Counted from the stretch's first letter, positions 1 through 11,771 are shown. The stretch: DNA of 64,000 nt from Drechslerella dactyloides (GCA_020064725.1 JAGTWJ010000006.1:1488001-1552000); one strand, 5' to 3'. Translations and numbers: made by a program. Notes: generated from the sequence alone by a model not told the origin.

Positions 1-1065
1 CGCATGATCGCTTGCAGGTAGTTGTATGGCCCCGCTCACCGGGTAGGCCTGTAGGAAGGCAGCTTGGGTAGCAGACTTTCGGACAACAGACTTGTACGTT
101 GAGAGAGCTAGACGTCGCGATGGTTGGACTGTAGGCATGTCTGAAGAGCCTTCGTGCATAACATTAGCACCATGCATCCTCACGCCACATGGGTAAAATC
201 TGCGCTATGAAAACAAATTCGTACGCAGATATGATTGTGTGTATATATGCACGCATACATGTCGAGAGAGTGAGGGAACTGCCTGGGAAATCTAAGATCG
301 ACAGATAGTTGACATGTATTGCGATTTTCCCTCAGCTATCTCAATTTAAGTATATATTATATCCTCTATAGCTCTGGGCCGTATAAAAGTCAAGGTCAAG
401 TCAGCGGAAAAAAGGTCAACTTGAGTCTGCAGACCCACGTTTATCTTTTTAGATTTGGACCCCCAGATACGTTACACACGACGATAATTTGAAATCCAAC
501 ACACCTGCGTGTTCCGTTCTTCAGAAATACACATGCCACTTCCGATAAAAATTCTAAGATATGTGGATATAGCTGATTCATGAACTAAACGGTGCATATA
601 GTGTAAATGTAGTTAAACGGAGAAAGGCGAGGAGTCTGTGGGTGATAGAATTGGAGTTCAGTATCGCGAGGCCGGTTGTGGTAAATTTATATCTCCAAGT
701 ACGCAGAGACGTAGACCCAAGCGCTCCATCTTTCAAATCAAAGCATGTTTTGAGTATCAATCATATCCCTTGCCATTACGGTGTACAGCTTGATATATCG
801 ATAGTTTGCAAGATAGTTCGAATTTTAGACCAAGAGCATCGATAGCTGTGCGCTCCATATCCTACCTTCGATTCCGTTGCTGAAAAGATCGAGACCAGTA
901 TCGTCCAAACTGATAGAAACAATATTACAAAGATAGTATAACAAACTCCCGCTGGTAAGCTTTCATCCATCACACGCTCTACTGGCATCTGCAGAAGCAA
1001 TAGTAAAATATCAAACCCGAACGCCGGTGCTATGCATTCAACTCACAACCCGCCAACTGATATCA
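1..1065. other. Intergenic, no gene recognised
   Basis: Only short open frames occur here and none resembles a known family. The sequence is moderately AT-rich with several TATA-like runs around 340-400. It probably includes the 3' side of the rhodopsin-like gene that ends at 1066 on the minus strand. I see no RNA gene or repeat family. Confidence 0.5.
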
Positions 1066-2181
1066 TCACACTCCTTCCACCGCACTCCTTGTCGATATCT
1101 CTTCCACATTCCCCGTCCGACTCTCCTCGCTCTTCCCAGCTGTGTCCGCCTCTGTTCCACTGCTCGCGGCTGTCTCTCCGTTCAGGACCTCATCTCCTCT
1201 CCGCCGCCGCCAAATAGCTTCAACCCATTCCCACATCGGCCCCCATATCGCCACCACGCACACCACCAACGTCCCGATCCCCATTTCCGCCACCGCGCAT
1301 AGCTTCAACATCGGTGCTACCGCCTCCCTCGCGAAATCGTTGCTCTTGTAAACCCAGGCCTCGACAACATACACCCGTACCCCCTGCATCGCACACGCCA
1401 CTCCCCCAGCCAGGAACCCCGCGACCGCCGCCGCCTTCCTGCCGACCGACGGAAGCCGCATCCGCAGCACGGCCGGTACAGGAAACACCACCATGATAAC
1501 TTCGGTCACCAGGCCCAGCATCTCGGTGATCACCGACCGGCGGTGCAGATACCGGCCGTCCTCCGGCGCGACGCAACGCCCCGGATCATCCCAGATATCG
1601 TGCAGCGGAAAGCACAGGACCAGAATCTTGGCCAGTCGCATCAGGAACTGCACCATACACGCGACGAACAGAATGTACAGCACGCGTTTCGAGCGTGCAC
1701 TCTTCGCGAACAGCCGGAGATAGAGCAGCAAAACCGCGCTTTTCAGCACGGTCACGCCCAGAAAGTAGATCAGATCGTGAATCCATAGCAGCAGCAGGAA
1801 TCTCGCCCTACCCGGCGATGGCAGGATCGAGATGTGCGAGATCAATGTGGTCGCGTACAGCCAGACGGCCCACAGCGTCCACGTGAAGGGCAGCGTGAGG
1901 AGGATCATAAAGTCGTCCCATCGGAGCGGTATTTTCCGGGCGATGCGGACATGGAAGCGGAGGTAGATGCCGGCGGTGGCGAGCACCGGGAGGACAACCT
2001 GGGCGGCGGCGGTAGTGGGGAGGGCGGAGGTGTAGTCGCTGGCGTGAAGTCTAGCCGTCGTGCCGTTCATGACATGCACATGCACATGAGGGTTATCGGG
2101 GTTCAGCGGACACAAGTTCGTGCGTTGGAGCTGTTGGAAGTTGAGGGCGGCGGAGCATGCTGGTAGATGTGGAATCACCAT
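1066..2181 (-). CDS. Rhodopsin-like (PTH11-related) integral membrane protein
   Basis: A single uninterrupted frame of 371 residues. Hydrophobic segments alternate with short loops across residues 55-310, as expected for the seven-helix fungal rhodopsin-like domain family (related to PTH11-type receptors). The loop RKIPLRWDDFMILLTLPF after the first helix is the family's typical 'R-x-x-x-DD' segment, and a CFP...WDDPGRC-type extracellular loop follows the helix near residue 200. The tail after residue 320 is charged and rich in Ser, Thr and Glu, consistent with a cytosolic tail. Translation could also start at the internal Met at about residue 38, which would give a cleaner N-terminus. Members sit in the plasma membrane and some act as non-canonical GPCRs; the ligand cannot be told from sequence. 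A highly similar antisense frame is only a shadow. Confidence 0.8.
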   Translation of the reverse strand: MVIPHLPACSAALNFQQLQRTNLCPLNPDNPHVHVHVMNGTTARLHASDYTSALPTTAAAQVVLPVLATAGIYLRFHVRIARKIPLRWDDFMILLTLPFTWTLWAVWLYATTLISHISILPSPGRARFLLLLWIHDLIYFLGVTVLKSAVLLLYLRLFAKSARSKRVLYILFVACMVQFLMRLAKILVLCFPLHDIWDDPGRCVAPEDGRYLHRRSVITEMLGLVTEVIMVVFPVPAVLRMRLPSVGRKAAAVAGFLAGGVACAMQGVRVYVVEAWVYKSNDFAREAVAPMLKLCAVAEMGIGTLVVCVVAIWGPMWEWVEAIWRRRRGDEVLNGETAASSGTEADTAGKSEESRTGNVEEISTRSAVEGV

Positions 2182-3426
2182 CTATCAGACGCAGGGACGC
2201 CGATCTGGATGGATGGAAGAAGTAACGATGGCCGTCGATGGACTAGTGACAGGAGGCATTCAAAGAGGGCAAGGTAGGGGAATGCAATCCGGACACTGCA
2301 TCTTTTTTGCAACCCTCCATCCACCCGGCCTGGGCGGGCCTCACGATGCCGCTTTATGTATGTACGCTACGCTGCATTCCACAAGACCACCTCCTCCTGC
2401 CACCGTGCACCGTCAGCCGCACGGCACGCGCATTCACACTTTCCCAAGCTTCGCATTTCCCTTCAATGGCACCGTACCTGTGCCGTCTTGTGCAATTGCA
2501 TGTGCAACCGCGACCCGCTCGCTCCCTCCTTACTCACCAGAAGTCTTAGCTCGCCCAGCCAGCGCCATGATTGGCCTAAGTGCGAGTGGCGTCGTTGGAG
2601 GCGTTCTTTAATTCACCCGTTTGGTGGATAGCGGAACACGCCAAGAGAATTCCGTCCATCGATATCGCCGTTGCTGGGATAGGACTTCTGCGCTGTCATT
2701 GTATTGTTAATTTTCGACCAACCGGCCGGTCTCGATCTTGGCCTAGCGTGGACGTCTTCGTCCTGCATGTTACCGCTACCGAGGTTGGGAAGAATATTGC
2801 GTACGCGCTCGACTCAGTGGCAACCAGTCGAGCGGATTCATTAAGAATAGAGAAAGGGATTGCATGGCCGTGAATCTTTTAAATACACAAAGTCAATCAA
2901 CACCGTTCTCGTGCATGCATGTTGCAAAACAGCCAATAACTTTTGTCAGTCAGCCAGTCAGCATCCAGCAAATATCAATGACATCGAGATCTGAGAAAGC
3001 TAGGGAAAACGTAAAGAAAGTAGGCAGAAGGGAAAAGAGGAAGAGAAAGGGAGGTCATATCGGATCACAGATGGTACAGTACACGGCAACATGGTAAATT
3101 GCTCGTAGAGAAAGGAAACAAAGAAAAGAAAAGAAAAAACAAGGCAGTTAGTCATGAAGCAGCCAGCAGGCCGTGGGTTGGAGGGTTAAGCAGCAGAAAT
3201 TAAAGCATGTGCCCGTAGCGGTCAAGCTTCAAGCTTCAAGCTCAAGACCTCCCTCTTATTTTGCGCTGTCTTCGCCGTCACCGTCCTCGTTTTCGTCCGC
3301 TACGGTAACTGGAACAGGTTTCTCAGACACCGTAGACGCACTCGGCGATAGCGGTTTGTGCTCAGACAAGGCGACTCTCGGACCCACGGACTGGTGTTGC
3401 CCCTCCGTCGCAAGCTCCAATGAACT
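2182..3426. other. Intergenic region between rhodopsin-like gene and SUI2
   Basis: No convincing gene. The left part is presumably the promoter of the rhodopsin-like gene (minus strand) and the right part the 3' end of SUI2. Around 3225-3245 the motif AGCTTCA is repeated in tandem. Between 2990 and 3140 there is a purine-rich stretch with GAAAG/AAGAAA runs. The overlapping short frames have no family resemblance. Confidence 0.5.
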
Positions 3427-4517
3427 CTACTCATCGGTACCCGCGACATCGCCAACCTCGCCCTCCGACTCGTCGCCCGAAACCTCCATGTTCTCCAAAG
3501 CCCGTGTCTCCATCAGCTTCTTGAGTTCCTCTTCGTCGCTCTCGGTAACGGCCTTTGGCGCCATTTTGACGACGCAGAGGCCACCCGCAGCCTTGATGTT
3601 TTCATCGATGGCCTGGATCGCTGACTCGAGAACGGCGATGCCGGAATCCTTGGATAGACACTGCGAGGTGAGGACGTACAGTGGCGGAGAGACAAGTTTG
3701 ACTTTGACGGGGGTATCCGGTGTGTGTTTGGCCTCGGCCGCACGGAGGGCGTCCTTGATGGCGTCGATTCCGTCGTAACCAAAGCACGTGACCTCGACGT
3801 CGGCACGGATCTTGGTAGGCTGTGGGGTGAGACGCTTGCCAATGTACGTCATTAACTCCGTCTTGACGGTGTCGTTCGGAAACGTGATCTCGTCCCAAAG
3901 ATCCGGGTTGCTATTGCGCATTCACGGTTAGCCCGGATGTTATAGAACCTGAGTTGAACTCAGACTTGGCTCAAAGTGTACATGGTCACGGGGCTACCTA
4001 CGTAATGGAGTATTTGAAGGCATCGACGGTGTGGCCAAACTTCTTCATCAACGGCCAGGATATCGAGCTGTACAGGTCCTCGAGAGGGATCTTGGTCTTC
4101 TCGGCGACATGGCGAAGAATCGAGTGCACCATCTTGGATTTGTTGAAGCGTTCCTCGCACTTCACAACATCTTCGGCGCTGACCCGACGCTTGCTGAGGT
4201 CGATATAGCCCTTTTCCTTGTCGACTCTGAGAACAACAACAACCTCGTTGCGGCCAACCCGGATGAGCTTTTGGATGGAACGGATACGACGACGGGACAG
4301 CTCGGAGAGGAGGATCATGCCGTCGATGTTGTCGTATTCGAGGAGCTTGACGTAGGCGCCCATTTCGGCGATCTAGAGGTAACTTTGAGTGAGCTTTGAA
4401 CGAGACCATAGGGATCGCTACCATGCGAGGGGAACGTACCTGCTTGACGTTGACCATAACGTAGCTGTCCACCTCCGGGTACTTCTCCTCATAGTATCGA
4501 CAATTCGTTAACGACAT
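3427..4517 (-). CDS. SUI2: Translation initiation factor eIF2 subunit alpha
   Basis: Three exons, complement(join(3427..3910,4002..4372,4440..4517)), give 310 residues in frame, the usual length. eIF2alpha binds initiator tRNA with eIF2 beta and gamma and is the target of Gcn2-type kinases. The N-terminal S1-like OB domain starts with CRYYEEKYPEVDSYVMVNV and contains the kinase-target loop ILLSELSRRRIRSIQKLIR. The phosphorylated Ser of that loop is residue 52 counting Met, i.e. Ser51 in standard numbering. The helical and C-terminal alpha/beta domains follow (KFGHTVDAFKYSITNPDLWDE; then GLCVVKMAPKAVTESDE). The tail is acidic. Both introns have GTA donors and AG acceptors and restore frame exactly. 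It is divergent from ESS1, sharing about 820 bp of promoter sequence. Confidence 0.97.
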
Positions 4518-5338
4518 GTTGGCGGTGTCGATGTGTGGCGGGGTGGGTAGGTGGGGTGTTGGTAGGGTGATGAGGCGCTGGTAACTGTTCAGTTGGCTGG
4601 GCTACGGTGGATGAAGCTTTGTATAGGTTCAGTAGTAGATAGACCGGACCGTGATTGGTGAAGGCGTGGAGCTGGGAGCTGGTTCGTGGATTGCTCGGGC
4701 TGCGGGTGGGAAGGAGCAGGGCGTCCGTCAGATCAAGCAAGCTAGCTGAAGCGGTGTACAGCTATCAACAAGTGAAAGATATGATGGGGAACGTGATGAT
4801 AGCAGATAAGATGACGATGACAGCTTGGTCGGGGTGGCGATAGCAGAGATGGTGGTGGTGATGATGGTGATGGGAAGCTCCTGTCGGCGTGGGGAAGTTG
4901 GAAGGTGCGGTTTGAGGGCAGCCCACAGAATTTTAATTTAGCGACAGCACAAATGAATCACAGCATCTACGCTTAAGAACACGCAAGCTCAAACGGCGGC
5001 CCGCAATTGGCCTCACGCCAGATTAGCTCGACTCAATCCTCAACATTTACTACCTCGCGAGCACGATTTAGATCACCTCTACAGCTGCGGATTGCAAATT
5101 TTTTCCTGTAGTGTCGTCAATCTGGCCTGGCGCTTGGCTGCATGCCCCCCGGCCACCGCTTTATCGATACCACCGCAGGCAGCTTAACGAGCTCGCCCGT
5201 AGATTGCTAATCCACTAACTCCATCCAACAGCAACATCATCATCCCCGAACATCGGATCCTCACAGCCATCGCCTCCTCCATCTCGGATTCCTGAACCAG
5301 TTGACTACATTGCCATCAGTCTCGTTAACCCAGCTAAA
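4518..5338. promoter_or_regulatory. Divergent promoter region SUI2 / ESS1
   Basis: The 821 bp between two divergent start codons must hold both promoters. The ESS1 side (5200-5338) is CT-rich and ends in a purine-rich context just before the ATG. A GATGATGG/GATGACGA tract lies at about 4780-4870. No canonical TATA box is obvious for either gene, which is common for housekeeping genes. Confidence 0.5.
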
Positions 5339-6077
5339 ATGTCAGACACCGGCCTTCCCCCCCAGTGGGAAATCCGCATGTCCAATTCGCGTGGCATTCC
5401 CTACTACTTCCACCCGCCTACCCAGGAGTCCCGCTGGGAGCCTCCCCCCAACACCGACTCGGACAAGCTCAAAGCCTACATGGCAGCCAACCACTCCGAA
5501 GCCATCGCGCCTAGTGCCCCGCAGGCCCAGAAGCAGAAGATCCGCGCCGCCCACCTCCTCGTCAAACACGCAGGCAGCCGACGTCCTGCCAGCTGGAAGG
5601 AAGACCCCATCACACGCTCAAAGGAAGAGGCCATGGCAATTATCCTTGGGCATGAGCAGAGGATTCGCGGCGGCATGACGACTTTGGCCGAGCTGGCGTC
5701 GACTGAGAGCGACTGCTCGAGCGCCCGCAAGGGTGGTGACCTGTATGCTTCATCCTAGCGTTACCGGCACCTATCTCGCGCCGTTCATCCGCCGTGACGT
5801 GCCTATCCGCGGTATGTATTAACTGAGATGATTATAGGGGAAATTTTGGCAAGGGCGACATGCAGAAGGAGTTCGAAGACGCTGCCTTCGCGCTGACTCC
5901 CGGCGAGATGAGCTCCGTCGTCGAGACCGCGTCCGGACTGCACTTGATCGAGAGGTATACATCCCATCCACCTTATACTCGTCTTAGACCGCGTCGCACA
6001 CACTCTATTTATACTTCAACGCGGGGCTTCTTAATCCTAGATCAAGTTATACTAACGGATCGTATAGACTCGCATAA
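5339..6077 (+). CDS. ESS1: Peptidyl-prolyl cis-trans isomerase Ess1/Pin1 (parvulin)
   Basis: Exons 5339..5742, 5838..5954 and 6068..6077 join in frame to 176 residues, the usual Pin1 length. A WW domain occupies residues 5-36, with its two tryptophans in LPPQWEIR and ESRWEPP. The parvulin domain follows from KIRAAHLLVKHAGSRRPASW to the C-terminus and includes GGDLGNFGKGDMQ, FEDAAFALTPGEMS and SGLHLIERLA. The last exon codes only the final residues; the split codon AG|A gives the Arg of LIERLA before TAA. Ess1 isomerises phospho-Ser/Thr-Pro bonds and acts on the RNA polymerase II CTD in the nucleus. A 10-nt terminal exon is unusual but is supported by the family's conserved short tail. Confidence 0.95.
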
Positions 6078-6266
6078 AGGTGCCTGTATCACAGCGTAAA
6101 TATCAAGCCCAGATTGATTGTACAACTAGCATATGCAGCCAGCGGATGTTGAGATACTGCTATATCTTCACACATTAAGCGCTCATCGATCGTGATTCAT
6201 CCTATGTATCTTCAATCGTGGAACCTCATGCCACTTACTACAATTACGTGCATCGAGCTCATGCTA

Positions 6267-7671
6267 TCAACCGCTGTCATCCGTGATATCAAACAGACCA
6301 AATATGCTACAGTGCCATAAACCCTCAGAATATCTCGCTCTAATGCCCCCAAATATGTCTACCTTATAATGGTTTTCCCGATGCGTGTCTGTCTCACACC
6401 GCGCTGTTAGTAATCTTGATGCCCTTGCGGATAAATGGTATGCTGCAACCCACGCGAAAAATAATATCTTGATCGCCAGCGCGAACCCGCCGTGTAGTGC
6501 CAACATAACCCCCAGAACAATCTTAGACGTCTGCGCTTCTATCCCACTGATAACGGGATACCTAGACACGGATACCCCCGTTAGCAGCTGCCATCCCTGT
6601 CACCAACAGTAAAAAAGAGCTCAATCAATAACTTACAAGTTCCTGGACAGGAACATCGCCGAGATAGTGAGCCCCACCGCGCAGAATACCCAATTCAATA
6701 CTACCATTCCGTCAGCACACGCATATACACACTTCAACGGATAAGGTAAACACTCACTCTGCACTGGGCTCACGCTTGCAATACTCACGGGCACCCACAC
6801 CACATTCGCATATCCATACAAACTCAGGCACTCCAGTAGATTTGCCGAGTCGCTTCCATACCACTTCAACACGCCCCATAGTCCCAGGGGTACGAACGCG
6901 GTATACCCGTACACCAACCCCGCTGCGCCCGTCAGACTCTTGAAGTTATACTTGAACCGCTCGCCGTCCTCGCCGTGCACCTTTGCAAAGTACTCGGCTA
7001 ACGTCGACGTGAGGAAGAGCATAAGGACGACGGTCGACGCGATCCATACGGGCCCGTAGAGGTCCGGGTTGCCCTCGAGCACGTCTAGGAAGTTGGATTT
7101 CGGGAAGAGGGCAGCCCAGCAGCGGCGGAGGACTTCAGGGGTGTCGACGTTGAAGAATTGGGCGTAGAATGAGAGGGTCCAGAGGTATCGTTTGCCGGCG
7201 GGTTGACCGGCAGCTGTGGTATTGTCCTGACGCGAGGAGGACGCGCCGCCGGAGAAGAAGCCGCCTAATATCAGAATGCCGTATTAGCCTCACTGTGGCA
7301 GGGTGCGAACGGCGATATCGTATAGTTGCGTGAGAGAGAATTACGGGATTGGTCTGACGGTATCTTGCCCGCCGGGACGTCATTGTGTCCAAAGTCTACA
7401 CGTCAATAGATAGGACAAGTTAGCTCGAAGGTAAACCAGCTTGATCGCGCGAAGTAATTGAACTCGGTGTAGAGGAGCAGTACCTTGAAAGTCAAGCCCG
7501 GTCTCCAGATCAGTATGCCCTAAATCGCCCTATCCCTCCCACCGCCGTCAGCTACCCATCGTACGTCACCACCAAAGCTCGGCATGCGACTGCGTCGCGC
7601 GGGAAGGTAAAGCCAACCTCATCGTCCACCTCGACGACAACGTCGTAGCCAGCTCCGGAAGGACGAGACAT
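6267..7671 (-). CDS. Yip1-domain Golgi/ER membrane protein (YIPF1/2-like)
   Basis: Six exons, complement(join(6267..6561,6637..6700,6758..7264,7345..7395,7484..7529,7618..7671)), give 338 residues in frame. The cytosolic N-terminus (EGDLGHTDLETGLDFQ) leads into the Yip1 domain: a RYLWTLSFYAQFFNVDT amphipathic stretch, LEGNPDLYGPVWIASTVVL and further hydrophobic helices up to HGGFALAIKILFF. NPDLYGPxWI is a hallmark of the YIPF1/YIPF2 branch. These proteins bind Rab GTPases and act in ER-Golgi membrane traffic. Exons 2 and 3 are only 46 and 51 nt. The C-terminal 35 residues after the last helix do not look conserved, so the true end could lie after a further intron. Confidence 0.85.
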
Positions 7672-8354
7672 CCTGGCGTTCGATCGCTAGTCGGATCCGT
7701 GGTTTCGAGTGCTATCGCGGGAGATGGTATCGAGGTTGGTGCTCGCGGACAGGGCGAGATTGGACACGGTGTGGTTGGATGGGTGGTGTTGGCGGGTCGA
7801 CAGGGGATTAGTAGGCGCCAAGATATTTGGCCGCGCGGACCAGTTTACCCTGTGCGACGACGTCCGACGAATACCTAGGTACTTGGAAAACATTCAAACG
7901 TCGAGATTCGACGACAAAGCAATCCGCGAAGAAACGTAATCGATTTCAGCGCGAATCGGGATACCGTGCAAGACCCCTGATCTTATGTTAGATTGTTGAG
8001 GGCAAATATCTATAGCATTTCTTTTACAGTTCTGCATATAGTGAACGCGAACGGATGAATGATTCCACCCAATATCGATGCCTCATATGCTCATGCATCG
8101 ACGGAGTAACAATTCGACGGATCATAGATGACGAGATCTATCTATCCACCTGTTAATATTCGCAATATTTATCAGTGGAATCGAGGTTCATGGAAGCTAT
8201 GATTTCGCGACACTGCCCCATGACTTCATTAGTTGTTATTGGAATGAGAAACATACTATATTCAAATATTAAATGCACGGGTATATAAGAACATGTACAT
8301 GCCAAACACCGGAATGAAGAAATTAAACTATAAGCAATATAGAGCACAGGCCAT
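7672..8354. other. Intergenic, promoter of the Yip1-domain gene
   Basis: No gene recognised. The first 200 bp is likely the promoter and leader of the Yip1-domain gene. From 7960 to 8350 the sequence becomes AT-rich with many stops in all frames. Confidence 0.45.
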
Positions 8355-9973
8355 TTAAGGAACCGACGTTATGTTTGGCCATTTTATACCAGAAACAAAC
8401 GACGGAAGAAGTTGAAAGGGCATGCCGGAAGTTTCAGGTAGCTCGGGCATCAGGCTAATGCCGATAATATCTTTCCCCTCATATCTTATTTGATCGATTG
8501 ACAGTACTTTGAACTTCGATCCAGGTGCGAAGATGTATTCAGTCTTCTTCGGGTCATCCCATAGCGTAGTAATGTAATTGATCGACTCCCAGACCGCAAA
8601 AGGAGGCGGGTAGACGGTAAGCAGAATTCCGTTCGAATAACGCATCGCGTCATCTACGCTATCCGTAAAACTCCAGACCATCTTCGTCGTAAGTGTTTTA
8701 CCAACAGACATGTAGCTGGAAAGTGCACTCTTGAACTCGTAGACCATCGGTGTTCCAACAGGCCCGCTGTTCATAGGGGATTCGAGAAACTCAACACCAA
8801 AGCTATCTATCCCCAGTTGGCTGATGTCCAGCTGCCCACTGAAAAGATTGCGGTGTTGAAAAATTGACGTTCGCGGTAGAGACTGGGCTGCAGCAGCAAG
8901 AAGCCTGTTTTCGACCTCGCTCCATGTATACAATCGATCGATAACTCCCGCAAGTTGATTTTGTACATCTTTGAGAGAAGATGCTGGCTTCATGAGGAAG
9001 GAGTTCATAAAATCCGTGTTGTTTGGTAGGTACGGCGGCCAGTTGCTGGTATATATCGCCTTCGCGATACTCCCCATGTCAAGGGGATAGGGCGCTTCCC
9101 CGACATTTGTATATTGAAATAGCTTTAGAAAAACCAACCGGGCGAATGACGCGCTTGTCCAGTCGTACACTGACATAGCAAGCTGGAATGAGTAAGGGGT
9201 AAAAGGAAACAGCCGTTTTCCCAGTTCCCTGATCTCCTCAGTCGGCTTTCCTGGAGCGTCTGGTATATTCTGATAGGGAACGTAATTTCCCTCGATCATC
9301 TCGTCGAGAAACATGGCGTCTTCTTTATCTATCTTCGGGAAGCTCTTAAACGCTCCCGGGGTGCAAGTTGAAATCGTGGTCTGTTTCGTAATTGACATAT
9401 CCTAGTTGTTTCTGTGAGTAAGTATGGCTTGCGAGACAATGTAGAACGTGTCAACCAGTTATATATATGAGTGGTACTTACACTGACAGTACGATTACAT
9501 CTTTGATTAGAAACATTTCCTGATTCATCAACTCCAACTATGAAATTATTGGTAATATCGTCTATTTCAAGATAGAGTGGTAATCTACCTCCTCGGGGTT
9601 CGTGTTGTTGGCTGGTTTGATAGGAATCTGTCGCGTTCAAGTCGACGCGAGTGTAGTTCGCGAATATATGAGCGCCGTTGAGATCGAGGAAAGAGCCGTG
9701 CGTGCCAACTAAAACTTCGGTAATGTCGATAAATCCCAGATTCTCGACTATTAATCTTGATGATACTCCATTACCCCCTCGTGCGCTGTAGATCGGGTTC
9801 CCATCTGAGAACCATAGCATTAGTCCAACCGGGACCTTTGTAAAATACCACATGTTGGAGATATCGATAGCAGTTTGAACAAATAAATTATATTGAAATC
9901 CTACGTCAAAAGCAGACCAGACGATATGCGTAACTTCGGCCTCGAGACTACTAATATATGCACTCTGATGCAC
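8355..9973 (-). CDS. ADP-ribosyltransferase-like protein, N-terminus uncertain
   Basis: Two exons join in phase: complement(join(8355..9401,9482..9973)), with an 80-bp intron (GTAAGT donor, AACTAG acceptor). The C-terminal 180 residues carry the layout of an R-S-E type mono-ADP-ribosyltransferase fold: SIFQHRNLFSG (where ARTs have the Arg strand), then VWSFTDSVDDAMRYSNG (STS-like strand and helix), then KKTEYIFAPGSKFKVLSID (where ARTs have ExEVLxxPGxxFxV). The Glu of TEYIF fits the catalytic Glu, but the residue two before it is Lys rather than Glu or Gln. The N-terminal half, about 165 residues with NxT/S sites, is unknown to me and might be extracellular. The first exon probably lies further upstream (up to about 10120), since no clean start or signal peptide is visible. 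Without a profile search this is a fold-level inference only; target and activity are unknown. Confidence 0.55.
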
Positions 9974-10781
9974 TCGTAGTAAATATTTTCAGGGAAACAT
10001 GACCCTTGACAGTGACGATCAATTACCTTTAACATCGAATGCATTCCACTTGGCTCTGTCGCTAAAACGCGTGTTAAATTTCGATGTGTGATCGCGACAC
10101 GAGAAAACTGTTTCTCCAAGACTTTTCTCGTGGAGCTATCTTGAAGTTGGCTACATATATATATATCGGTATGTAGAAGGTATAGTTTGCAGGAACGGAG
10201 ATTTTGTACCTTACTTCGTATTTCGGGCTCGGAACGTGCTTACAACTGCCGTATTCGGGAGGCTCAGTACTTTACCCGACACGCGCATACGAGTTCCTCC
10301 GCCTAAGGCCTATTATACAAGCGACCCTAACCTCATTCGAAGGCCCAGCATGGCAGTTAGTTAAGTTGTAGCTTTCTTCTCTCTGCGTGAATGCGATGGA
10401 AATCCTTGTATCGGCTGAGGTCATCGAATTTCCTCGCTTCGTAATCCTAGTTATATCTAAGAAATCTACACCATGTGTACTTATATATCAGTTGGTGATG
10501 TACGTTCGATTTGCAGAGATTTTCGAGCACGAAACCGGTAGGCCTCAAGCTGGACCCGGATTGCCAACTCATGAGGTAGACCCTCTACGAATTGTCTTCA
10601 ATATTTAACTACCCGTTGTGGATGTTCCAGTTAAGATACGAGCCTCAAGAAACGGAGGCCATTTTACTTTAATAACGTGAATTTAATGGTGATTCTCGAG
10701 ATCTCCTCTAGCTTGCATTCAATTCTTAAATTTATGAGCATATATATAAAGGGCAGCCGTATTCCCCCTCAAGCGCCCTCA
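9974..10781. other. Intergenic; may hold a 5' exon of the ART-like gene
   Basis: On the minus strand a 72-codon frame at 9901-10119 abuts the ART-like gene. It could supply an upstream exon ending before a GTAATT donor near 10025, but the phases I tried did not join cleanly. The rest (10150-10780) is AT-rich, with ATATATATAT around 10155, and has no gene-like frame. Confidence 0.35.
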
Positions 10782-11771
10782 CTACGGCCCCGCATATTCT
10801 TCCGAACGGGCGGTGGCTTCAATTCCATAGGTCCAATTGCCCCCATTGCTGTAACTTGTAACTTTGAAGTAGATGTGTATTTGACCATCCCCTTCTAGTT
10901 CAATCTGTCCAGAGTTGATATTCCAGCAGAGATCTTGAACAGTTCCTTCGAGGATCTCCCTTAGCGTCAAATCTTCGTTTTGTCGCCACTTGGTCTCGCT
11001 CACGATGGGGTCGCGTATCCAACGCCTTTCGTCTTGGAAAACGATAGTCGCTTCAAGTGTCTGGCGAGCGGCAGCAAATTTCTTAACTGCATCCTCGAAT
11101 GCTGCTTGATCGTGAGCTCGCTTTTCCTGGCAACTATATGAGCTCTTGGCGAGCAGAAGCTCGAAAGGGGATAGAAGACGGTCATCCAGGAACGCGCAGT
11201 TGGTGATATCGAGTTGGCCATTGACCCAGTTTCCCTTGTTCTTCATCTCATCCTTCATATCCTCCGCCTTCATATATATCTTCTCGATTCCCTCATATCG
11301 ATGATCGAGCGTGCAAAACAAAAGTGGTTCCCGGAATATTAATTGACGGAAGAAGTCGTGAATCCCAACTAGGTTCTTGTCAAACCACCCCGAAGGACAG
11401 GGTGGGTACCGTACCCTCTGGAGACATGGCGTCTGACAAAGGAGTGTTTTCCAGAGAGGGCATACTTCGCAAGCAGCTATCTGGTCGAGGACGGAGATAT
11501 ACGAAAGAATCTCTACTTGGATCTCTATCGGCAGACCGAGCAAAGTGCGTTGTGTTTGTTGCTGGTCTTCGCTCGAATTGCCGTTTTCGCCTCCGGCTCG
11601 CTTCTTTGTGCGTTTGGGTCGTGTTGCAATGGTTTGTGCTCTCGCTGGCTCCCCTTTCGTGCTGCGACCTCGAGTAACTCGCGATTTTCGAGCCTGGGGT
11701 TTTGACTTTGGAGGCATTTTCGTCGATTGAAAAGATAACCAAGGGTTGATTGATGGTGACGGAAGTTCCAC
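10782..11771 (-). CDS. F-box domain protein
   Basis: An intronless frame of 329 residues. After a basic N-terminal segment rich in Arg, Lys, Thr and Ser comes an F-box of about 45 residues: LLGLPIEIQVEILSYISVLDQIAACEVCPLWKTLL, with the LP...E...I....LD...C..VC..W pattern. The remaining 200 residues are typical of the large lineage-specific fungal F-box families (CPSGWFDKN..GIHDFF). F-box proteins link substrates to the SCF ubiquitin ligase through Skp1; the substrate here is unknown. An internal Met at 11717 (MPPKSKPQAR) is the more likely start, because the 18 residues before it are not family-like. It lies next to the ART-like gene in a segment unlike its conserved neighbours. Confidence 0.8.
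   Translation of the reverse strand: MELPSPSINPWLSFQSTKMPPKSKPQARKSRVTRGRSTKGEPARAQTIATRPKRTKKRAGGENGNSSEDQQQTQRTLLGLPIEIQVEILSYISVLDQIAACEVCPLWKTLLCQTPCLQRVRYPPCPSGWFDKNLVGIHDFFRQLIFREPLLFCTLDHRYEGIEKIYMKAEDMKDEMKNKGNWVNGQLDITNCAFLDDRLLSPFELLLAKSSYSCQEKRAHDQAAFEDAVKKFAAARQTLEATIVFQDERRWIRDPIVSETKWRQNEDLTLREILEGTVQDLCWNINSGQIELEGDGQIHIYFKVTSYSNGGNWTYGIEATARSEEYAGP

Noticed and set aside
3173..3778. 201-codon plus-strand frame over the eIF2alpha gene
   Set aside because: It is the antisense shadow of the eIF2alpha C-terminal exon.
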